From Nannochloris sp. 'desiccata' (lineage: Eukaryota > Chlorophyta > Trebouxiophyceae > Chlorellales > Chlorellaceae), in the NCBI GenBank assembly GCA_019044685.2, contig JAGTXX020000006.1, positions 682,001-746,000 on the forward strand: a stretch of 64,000 bases of DNA, in the 5' to 3' direction. Position numbers and translations under genes: made by a program. Each line of letters begins with the position of its first letter. Position 1 is the first letter of the stretch. This document shows, in pieces, positions 22,088 through 30,640 of the stretch. Below the pieces are notes generated by a model. The model worked only from the letters and a program-made list of their open reading frames with translations. It ran no database searches and had not been told where the DNA came from.

Positions 22088-22442
22088 TCTAAGGATCGTT
22101 TATTAATGAAGAGCGGGGTAAAAATAATGTCTGGAAGCTTCAAGTGATTTAAGTGATCGAAAATGAAATGAGACTCATAGTCTTTTTTGCTGGCTTTGAT
22201 CCTCTCTATTAATCCCTAAATAAACCAGCAATAGATTTATATTGAAAATTGGGACATGTGCTTAACAGTGAGAGAGTTCAAGAATTTGAACTGTTGTCTG
22301 GGTGGACCTGTGGCAGCTGGTATCACTAAGAGCTAGCTGCATCTTTTTTAATCAAACCAATTTTGTTGAATATACCAAAAATGATTAGTGCCCCTGCTAT
22401 GCAGCGTAGGCCTTGATCACCTATTTGAGTTAAAATCTGAAG
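22088..22442. other. Divergent promoter region
   Basis: 355 bp between the RibF and polymerase start codons; AT-rich, no open frame of interest. Confidence 0.6.
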
Positions 22443-25400
22443 ATGCCTCCTCGGACTCCCAAAACTCCTGCGAAGCGCAAGCAGGAATCCATTGGGCGAG
22501 GTGTCACTCCATTACAACTCCGCTATGATGACCATCCTGCACCTGCATCCAATGCAGTTCCTAGGCAAGTCTTCTTTTTTTTTCTGTTGTCACACTGTGA
22601 TCTCACGCTCCGTCGCTGTTATCTAGTTCCATTCTCATGTCCTTTACTTCACCCCTTTAAATGCAGAGATATTCAGCATCTTATTCCTCAAAAAGATATC
22701 CCACCCTTCCATGGAAACGAGGACCTCATTTTCATGGCTCTCGATATTGTTGAAGAGGCCAACGGAGCTCGCTTCAGAATTTGGGGTACAACTCCAACTG
22801 GGGCTTCAGTTCTCTGCACAGTGTCTGATTTCGAACCCTACTTTTACATTGCAGCACCAAAACGTTGTGATTTAAATAGTTTTGGCGGTATTGACGCCGA
22901 TAATGTTCAAAATGATGAAATTATTGACTGGACAAAAGAACCTCGGCAACTTCACACACTATGCTCAATCTTGAATAAAAGTGCCCCTCTAGACAGCCAA
23001 ATCCAGCGCATAGAACCTGTTACGCGTAAACCTATCCTCTATTACCGCCCAGATTCTCCACAAGGGGATACGTATCTGAAAATAGTACTAGCGCCGGGTG
23101 GTAGTGTTCGAAGAGCAGGGACCCAAATTCTCAGAGCGATTACGAATCGACCCGGGTTACGTAATCAAGGGTTTGTATGGAGAGATCAGACCATGTATGA
23201 ACATGAAGTGAATCCATTACAGCGATTTTTAGCAGATTTGCCGTGTTCTGGTGGGGCCTGGCTGGTGGTTCCTCCTTCTGTTGGTGCCGATAGCAGTGTC
23301 GGTAGCCAGGCTGTTACTACGCCTTTAAAGGCTTCTGAAGGCCCTTCGACCAGCAAAAACAATATGTCTACCTTTATTACAGCTACTTCCAACGTCACTT
23401 CTACCACGGGGGGACAACAAAGTGGGTATACTCTTCTATCATCTTGTTCCTCACAGTCATCATCTTCTCACCGTCAAAAAGTTTCTACCTCTGATATTGA
23501 AGTAATAGCCCCCTGGAAGAGTATCATTTGCTCAACCCCGGATGCAACACAGCTTGCAGACTCAACATGGTCACCATTTAACGCTAATACCGCTCGTCCT
23601 GCTGTTTCTCCTTCGGCGGCTGCTTTGCATGCTGCCGAAGCTGCCCGTCGTGGTGAGATAGCTCCGGTCAGACTGCTGGTGATGGATGTGTGTTCAGCTA
23701 CTAGAGATGGAAAAGAGAGAGCTCCAGTAGCAATACAAGGGGATCCTATTGTAGCCATCTCCTGCACACTGGTGCCGGGGCAAGTAGAGAAGACCTCTGC
23801 AGCAGGGGAAATGGAAAATGAAGAAAATGAAGAAAAACAAGAAAAACAAGAAGAAGTAATTGATCTAACTGGACTAGATGATCATGCTGACGACGCTGTT
23901 GAAGGAGAGGAGGGAGAAGAAGATAGTGGTGGGAGTGCTAAAGTAGTTGCTCCATCTGCAGCTGCTGTTCTTGGGGGCCCTCGATCAGCTCAACACGCAG
24001 CAGCTGCTGTGAAAATTGAGCAAGGGGCACCACGCCCTGTAGTATTCCTTCTTTCTTCCTCTCTCTCTAGTGACACTACCACTACTACAGACCCGTATTT
24101 ATTTCCATCTGCTGTTGAGAAAAGGCAGAAACTTGAAGAAAATGTAAAGACCTCCCTCCAAGAGTTGTACAGCGGCGGGGAAATTGTACTATGTTGCAGC
24201 GAAGCTGAGCTCTTGCTGACGTGGCAGCATTACGTAATGCGAATCGATCCTGATGTTATTGCATTGTTTCAAGTAGGAAATACACTAGAAACTATATCCC
24301 AAAGGTTTCAAGCACTCAATCTGAAAAGCAGCTATAGCCCCACCAGCGACGGGAATGGCAGCGGTGGTGCTGGGGGACTGCAGTTATCAAGATTACTACC
24401 CCAGCACGCAAAGCATAGTATTAGTATCCGTCGGATCACCATGTATTCTGCAGCATGGGTTCGTAGCCAATCTCGTATGAGCTCTACCAGCAATCAAGAG
24501 ACGTTCAAAGCAGATATAGATGGCCGCCTTGTTGTCGATGTCTTACGCCAAGTGCTTACGTCTCAAAATCTCGCTTCTTTCAGCCTGGTTGATTGTGTAC
24601 AGAGCATTTTAGGCGAAACAATGGAAGTTCTCGGCGCTCATAAAGTAGCATCCCTTGCAGGAATCAACTCTGCTGCTGCTGCTGCTGGCAATATTGAAAA
24701 TATGACAGAAGAAGAAAAAGAAATTTTGAAACAATCCAATGCCGTTCGTTTAGCCAGGTACACTCTTCGCCGCACAGCTGCTGTGCATGCTTTGCTCAAT
24801 CAACTCGCCACAATCCCTGAAGCAATAGAAATGGCACGTGCCACTGGTCTTACTATTGGTCAGGTAATGTAGTTCGAACGTCAAGTTCATTAGTAAAAGT
24901 TGGCCAGCGGCAAGATGTATTGATATAAATTATTTTATCGAAAATCTAGATGCTTTCACTCCACTGCCCGAACATACCCTCGTATTAGATCCAGTAGAAG
25001 CACCTAAATGAATCTAATAATTAAAACTACTAGTCACTAATAGCATATACCCCCCCCCCCCCCCCCCCCCCCCCCCCCTTTCTTTTCTCGGGGTCTTCTT
25101 CCTTTCTTTTCCACTAGGTGTCCTACAATGCTCAAATGATTCGAAGCTATAGTTTGATTTTACGGGTGGCTGCAAGACACGGGATTGTTGTTGCTGGAAG
25201 ACAGAATCCACTTAGTCTTGTAGAAAGCCCGTTTCTCATTCATCCCGTTGAAAATGGCACGTTAAAAAGAAAGACGCTCGAACTATTGCGCTTCTCAAAA
25301 CAAACCTCACCATTTTTTCCAACCATAATTTCTTCCTTCTTTCTATGCTGCAGGCACCACTGGCTTGCACAAACAGCCCGTCGCCATTCTAGACTTTGCT

Positions 25401-27239
25401 TCTCTCTACCCTTCCATTTACCGAGCATATAACCTCTGCTACACAACGTTGGTCCATGAAGACGACGTCAAAATGCTGCCGCCCGAGCATCTCACAAAAA
25501 CTCCCACTGGCGCTTGCTTTATTAAATCAAATGTCTGTCCCGGTATTCTTCCCTCTATTTTAGCAGCTTTAATCTCCGCCCGAGCAGCTACAAGAGCTGA
25601 ACTTGCTACTACTGCTAAAACGTCAGCGCAACGAGCTGTCCTGGACTCGAGGCAAAAGGCGCTCAAGGTCACTGCGAATGCCTTGTATGGATTCACAGGA
25701 GCTCAAGCAAGCCCGCTGCAATGCGTCCCTCTCGCAGACTCGTGTTTAGCCTACGGTGCCCAGTCTTGTAGAAAGGCAAAGGAAGTACTTGAATCTGCAG
25801 CAGCTTCTGGTCAATTAGGACCTGCTGGTAGAGGTGCAAAAGTTATCTACGGACATACAGACTCCCTTTTTGTGTTGATTCCATCAGCTGCCGGCGTCTC
25901 TACAGCTATTAAAGTAGGTCAGCTCGCTTCAGAAGTAGTCAGTGCATCATTTCTTGACCCTATGGAACTCAAATTTGAACGTGTTTGTGCTCCATTAATG
26001 CTTTTGCATGTTAATAGATATGCTGGACGTGCTTTTGAGCGCGAATCTGATATCTCTAGAGGCGGGGATTTGATAGTGAAGGGCTTAAAGAGCATGTGGA
26101 GACAAACAGCACCTTTCTTAAGAACCATCCTGCACGGTTCTTTAGTGCGAATATTGATGAAAAATGATATATTAGGAGCAGTTGCGTTTGCAGAAGGGGA
26201 GATTAGAAGATTATTAAGTGGCAAAGCCGATATCTACGAGTTTGTAATGACGGGCGGACTTTGGCGAATTACTGGGGATCAAATAGACCAAGCAGCTGCA
26301 GGAATAGTGGATAGTACTAATGGTGCTAGTACGAGTACACGTGGTTTCTTTGATTTAGGCATACCTGCCTCCACTGGGAGCGGTGGGGGTGCTGCAGGCG
26401 GAGAAGTAAGAGGACCTCACGCAAATCTTGCTGTTCGATTAACCCAACGTGATCCTGGGCGTAGCTTCGTTCTTGGTGAACGGTTACAGTACGTATTGAC
26501 TTCAGGACATAAACTGCAGGACGACGCAGCAGAGGATCCGTACGTGGCAGTGCAAGCGGGACTACGACCAGATTACGACTTGTACTGGAAGAATAAAATT
26601 CAGAAACCGTTGACTGAATTATTTGCCACGTGTTTAAATCCTACACAATTACAATCACTTGTGGCTGGACCGCATACTCTTGTCAAAGTTGATAGAGCTC
26701 CAATTATTGCTCCATCGCCGTCAAGCACCACCGGGACCACAACAGCAGCAGGGGGGCCTGCAAGCCCCTTTCCTAATAGTAAAGGCAAACGCAGCAGCGG
26801 CGGTGGTGGTGGTGGTGGTGGTGGTGGTGGTGGTGGTGGTGGTGGTGGTGGTAGTAGTAGTGGGACTACTCCTGGTAGTAGCGGGCAACGTCAAATGGGT
26901 ATGATGCAGTTCTTTAAAGCGACTGCCAAATGTTTAGGCTGCCGCCGAGCCCTGACGATGTTCAAAGGTGGAGCAGAAAATGCCCCGGGCCTCTGTGAGA
27001 GTTGCGTTAACGAGCCTGGACGATGGGAAGAAGCGTATGTAGTCGCGTTACACGATGAATCTGAAGCAGAGGCCAGGAGCTGTGCTGCGCATGCTGCGTG
27101 TAGGCAGTGCCATAGTGGATTAGTGAGTCAAGAAGTACTGTGCGATAATAGGGAGTGCCCTGTGACGTATGCGAGGCTAGGGACAGCCTCTGCGGTGCGT
27201 GCAGCACAGCAATCTCTCCGTCGCTTAGATATTTTTTAA
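22443..27239 (+). CDS. Divergent DNA polymerase delta-like B-family catalytic subunit
   Basis: Exons 22443-22564, 22667-24863, 25118-25256 and 25354-27239 give 1447 residues. The N-terminal domain matches Pol delta (FMALDIVEEANGARFRIWG, FEPYFYIAAP). The palm has motif A DFASLYPSIYRAYNLCYTTL and motif B KVTANALYGFTGAQ, both typical of Pol delta, not Pol zeta or epsilon. Motif C reads YGHTDS instead of YGDTDS. The KKRY block reads VNRY. The exonuclease region is degenerate: the D-I-E motif is MDVC, the N-F-D motif and the terminal Y-x3-D motif lack their acidic residues. The C-terminus keeps two cysteine motifs (CLGC...CESC; CRQC...C-x4-CPVTY), the second corresponding to the Pol delta iron-sulfur motif that binds the B subunit. 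An 18-Gly run lies before them. The family call is firm; catalytic activity is doubtful. Confidence 0.8.
22565..22666 (+). other. GC-AG intron, 102 nt, stop-free and in frame
   Basis: Donor CCTAG|GCAAGT and acceptor ATGCAG|AGAT give phase-2 joining to R-D-I-Q. The intron is 34 codons long with no in-frame stop, so retention would add a hydrophobic, Cys-containing insert rather than truncate the protein. The acceptor has a pyrimidine-rich tract. Confidence 0.7.
25050..25078 (+). repeat. 29-nt poly(C) run inside a polymerase intron
   Basis: An uninterrupted run of 29 C lies in the intron 24864-25117, about 40 bases before the acceptor. Such runs are prone to slippage and to sequencing error in length. 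Confidence 0.9.
25257..25353 (+). other. Probable GC-AG intron (donor GCACGT)
   Basis: The acceptor TGCTGCAG|GCACCACTGG is strong and joins to TTGLHKQPVAILDF. The required phase 1 is met by a GC donor at AATG|GCACGT. The GT four bases further on (GTTAAA) gives the wrong frame. An alternative, a GT at CTTA|GTCTTG upstream, also keeps frame but removes 17 residues. Confidence 0.5.
26799..26852 (+). repeat. GGT trinucleotide repeat encoding 18 glycines
   Basis: Eighteen consecutive Gly codons, one GGC then GGT repeated, inside the polymerase CDS between the thumb region and the zinc motif. Likely a flexible, length-variable linker. Confidence 0.9.
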
Positions 27240-27274
27240 ATTCATCCTTGAATAAAGGTTTGTGTACAGCATAA

Positions 27275-27279
27275 TGTAA
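27275..27279 (+). promoter_or_regulatory. TGTAA polyadenylation word
   Basis: TGTAA about 36 bases after the polymerase stop codon. Confidence 0.4.
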
Positions 27280-27497
27280 GTGATTTTTATTATTTTTGGT
27301 ATTTACAGACGAAGTCTAAACAGAAAAGGGAAACGTCCTAGCAACTAAAGAAAGAAGAAGAAATCCTGTCAAGCATTTCTTTTCTTCAAAATTACAATCT
27401 ATTGAGCCTAATATTACTACTGCTATTACGGTACAACAAGCCACTATAAAAGAAGAATGCATTTTAATATTTAGTTTTCTAAAATTAATTAATCAAT

Positions 27498-28502
27498 TTA
27501 ACCGACGAGCACCTTGTCATCTTCCAAGAAGGTATATGAAGGCACTTCAAGGTTGTATGGAGCAGGTCCTCTACGCACACGACCAGAGGTATCATAATGT
27601 GTACCATGGCATGGGCAGAAGAAACCACCATAATCACCAGCATTAGCAAGAGGAACACATCCTAAATGTGTGCACACACCGATCAAAATGAGCCATTCGG
27701 GTCTTTGTACACGAGCTTCATCGGGCTGAGGATCACGGAATGTACTGAGATCGACTGCATTTGCTTTATCAATATCTTCTTGAGAACGATGGCGGATAAA
27801 AACAGGTTTTCCACGCCATTTCACAGTCATTGTTTGGCCCACTGGAACTTTTGAAAGATCAACTTCAAGGTTGGCCATAGCAAGGACATCCTTAGTAGCA
27901 GTCATACTGAGAATGAACTTGAGGACCAAGAGACGTGCTGCAGAGGCGTAGACGAAACGTCCTCCAGTGAGAACAAAGTAAGTAAAGGCACGCTTGTTAG
28001 AGTCACCTGCTGCAAAGGGCTCATGATTAGATGTGTCATAAGCAATGTTAGGGGTAGGGTTCTTGATGGCGTGTATGGTCGCAGGTAATCCATCGATAGT
28101 TCCAACTGTGACGCCATTGCCTAGATCAGTGGTGACCACGTCTGAGGCAAATGCTGCAAAGTAAAAATAATAAAATGGGTGAGATAATTGAAACCAAAGT
28201 TTTTAGGGGTATACTTTATGAAACCCACGCCCGCATTTTGTAGACATCACATTTATGGCCTTAGAATATTGATCATAGCAGGTGCGAAGCTGTCTCCTCC
28301 CAACCAGGTAAAAACACTTCGAATTATACTTACAGCGTGCAAATGTGTTCCACTGCTGTGGAGCAGCGCCTAGAGAAGGCTTTTCCTCATCCATATTCCA
28401 GCTAGGTAGATGATTCAATGCGGAGAGGCATCCCATCCCGCTCTTGGCCTGCCCCTGCATGAGCCCTCGATTTAAGAGAGCCTGTGCAGACCTGCGCAAC
28501 AT
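27498..28502 (-). CDS. Rieske iron-sulfur subunit of mitochondrial cytochrome bc1 complex
   Basis: Exons 28502-28334 and 28153-27498 give 274 residues. The 2Fe-2S ligands are in CTHLGC and CPCHG, followed by '[16 protein letters not shown]', as in mitochondrial rather than plastid Rieske proteins. The single membrane helix is in the region '[20 protein letters not shown]', preceded by the 'NKRAFTYF' motif, and the hinge contains '[13 protein letters not shown]', close to the classical 'DVLAMA-E-D' sequence. The N-terminus ([13 protein letters not shown]...) is an amphipathic mitochondrial presequence; ATG 28502 is chosen over 28529 for this reason. It transfers electrons from ubiquinol to cytochrome c1. 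The identification is firm. Confidence 0.95.
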
Positions 28503-28843
28503 TGTGACTTGATTACCTCTGATAAACAAAGGAAAAATGTCTACTGCTGCAAAGAATCAGTTAAAATGGTTGAAAAGTTAGAGATATGCACTTCTTAAGG
28601 GCGTTCCTTGTAATTATTCAAGCAATTGCAATTGGCTTCATCTCCACTGGATCGATTGCAAGCCTTTGGCAAATTATGACCTCGGAGTCGTTAAGGCACC
28701 ATTTTTTTTGGCATTTCGAATTTTCTCTCTACAGGTATCGTCCTTTAACTTGACCATATTGGCGCATAGATACTGCTGACATGATAGAAGAAGAGTAATA
28801 CAAGAACATATCATATAAAATTTAATAGAATATATAGAGACAT
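28503..28843. other. Intergenic region upstream of the Rieske gene
   Basis: About 341 bp between the stop of the diacylglycerol kinase gene and the Rieske start; both genes are on the minus strand. It should hold the kinase 3' end and the Rieske promoter. No gene seen. Confidence 0.6.
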
Positions 28844-30493
28844 TCAAAGCACCGCTACCCTCGTCCCTTTCTTGCCGTTGGTTGTGCTTATTCCCTCTCC
28901 AGCGAGCAGAATTTCCCTATTCCTTTCCAAAGATAACCCTCTTTCACACACCCACTTCGAATATCTCGTTCCCAACGTGTCAGATCCATTCACAAGCACT
29001 TGAGATTGACTTTTCGAAGACACTTTCACCCTCAACGGCTCGACCTCATGAGGAGTGCTTCCCACCACTTCTGCTCCGGTTGTTTCTACTGCTCCTGCTG
29101 GTCTTCGACGAGCAGACATCTTTGCAGGTATACTTTGTGGCCATGGTTCTCCATCCACTTGCATATAAACAGTCCCTCTCTCCCCTTTAATTTTTCCTTC
29201 AGTTGCTATCAACTCCAATTCCACTTCCCGACATTGAGCCAGCCTCTTTCCATGGATTTTCTTGGTTAATTGGCCCATAACCGCCGCAGTATGCCAGCCA
29301 CTGTGAAAACCAACCACTTCAATCAATCCATCATCGTAAATTGGGTCGTTAAATCCTTTTTTCTCTAATGTTGACGTCTGTGCCAGTCCCCAAATATCCC
29401 TGCCTCCCCCGTAGCTCTGCAAGTTTAACAACACTACTGCTCGAACTGAAGGAGGGACGAGTATGTCACGCCATTCTCCATCACCAATGGTATCTCTAAC
29501 ACGTAGTTTTAGTTTATTTGCTATGGGTTTTGCACCACAAAACCACCCGCTCGTACAAGAAAACACAGAATACCAAGCTTGATTGACCACCCGTCCTGAA
29601 GCTAAACCAGGATGTGTTTCCCTTAGGTGATGGAATCCGTACGCAGCTTCTGCATCTAACCCTACACTGAAGTAATTCCAAAAATTTGCACATGCTAGTT
29701 TTGGGTTGCTGCTGTTTTGGATTAAAGAATGCGGCATGGAGTCAAAATATGTAGAATCTGGTGCGGTGATTTCAGCCGTCCACACATCCATTGGACGGCA
29801 TTCTGCGTCTTTATACCGAGCTAACGTGTGGTATAAATGATGCGCTTTCACCCAAGACCATTCAAATTTAGTTCCCCAACCAAAATTAAATGAAAAATCG
29901 TTTCCGGTGCCCAACGGCATCACCGCTACAGGTGGTTGAGGGTCTAACCCAAGCTCTAGAATTGTGCCTAGTACCCAGGTGACAGTGCCATCACCTCCAG
30001 CGACGAGAATACGTAGTGTTTTACGTATATGCGCGGCTTCAGCGTCTCCTTTAGCTTCTGCTTCTGTTAAATTTTTAAATAAAGCGGAGAGGACGTCCCG
30101 AGGGTGGTGCTCGGTGACATCAAAAACTTGACTTTGTCCAAGACTGCGGAAGAGAATGGTCGCTACCTGCGGCCCAACTTTTCCGCCGCTCTTTGCGTTG
30201 ATGAATGCAATGAGAGGAGTGTCAGGAAATTGAGGACCTATATAGACTTTCGTGTTTTGGAGATAAATTGGAGGTATTCTGTAAGGCTCACGCCAATCTG
30301 TTAAGCTTCGGTACGCAAGATATTCTTCATCTGATGATGGGGCCAGGACTTCATCAGGGTGCGTTCGTCGGCCTTGCAGGGTGGACAGTTGCACGATTCC
30401 AACTGGCCGATCACGATTTAGTGAAGAGTCTCCTTCACCCAGAATCCCCATTGCAACAATTAAAATGAAATGATCTATACTATGTTTATACAA
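28844..30493 (-). CDS. DGK: Diacylglycerol kinase, plant-type without C1 domains
   Basis: Intronless, up to 549 residues; ATG 30493 or the in-frame ATG at 30451 (MGILGEGDS) could be the start. The catalytic domain starts 'PLIAFINAKSGGKVG' and has the nucleotide-binding 'VAGGDGTVTWVLG' and 'VAVMPLGTGNDFS'. The accessory domain follows with 'NFWNYFSVGLDAEAAYGFH', 'KLKLRV', 'LNLQSYGGGRDIWG' and 'DDGLIEVVGFHSGWH', all conserved in eukaryotic DGKs. The absence of upstream cysteine-rich C1 domains resembles plant DGK cluster II/III enzymes. It phosphorylates diacylglycerol to phosphatidic acid. A tail of about 100 residues, rich in Arg, Lys and Ser, follows the accessory domain; its role is unknown. 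Confidence 0.92.
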   Translation of the reverse strand: MYKHSIDHFILIVAMGILGEGDSSLNRDRPVGIVQLSTLQGRRTHPDEVLAPSSDEEYLAYRSLTDWREPYRIPPIYLQNTKVYIGPQFPDTPLIAFINAKSGGKVGPQVATILFRSLGQSQVFDVTEHHPRDVLSALFKNLTEAEAKGDAEAAHIRKTLRILVAGGDGTVTWVLGTILELGLDPQPPVAVMPLGTGNDFSFNFGWGTKFEWSWVKAHHLYHTLARYKDAECRPMDVWTAEITAPDSTYFDSMPHSLIQNSSNPKLACANFWNYFSVGLDAEAAYGFHHLRETHPGLASGRVVNQAWYSVFSCTSGWFCGAKPIANKLKLRVRDTIGDGEWRDILVPPSVRAVVLLNLQSYGGGRDIWGLAQTSTLEKKGFNDPIYDDGLIEVVGFHSGWHTAAVMGQLTKKIHGKRLAQCREVELELIATEGKIKGERGTVYMQVDGEPWPQSIPAKMSARRRPAGAVETTGAEVVGSTPHEVEPLRVKVSSKSQSQVLVNGSDTLGTRYSKWVCERGLSLERNREILLAGEGISTTNGKKGTRVAVL

Positions 30494-30640
30494 TTGAGGT
30501 AAGTATTAGACCTTTTAAATGCGCCAATTCATTTCTAGATGCCACATCACGGCGCCCCCGCCTTCACATGGCCGCTTCTTACTCTAGATTAATTCTCAGC
30601 CCGCCATTAGAATTTTACATTTGTACACAAATCTACAATT

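Noticed and set aside
22443..27239. Pol zeta (REV3) as the identity of the polymerase
   Set aside because: The lost exonuclease suggested REV3, but motif A (DFASLYPSI...NLCYTTL), motif B and the N-terminal block follow Pol delta, and REV3 has VVDFQSLYPS-type motif A.
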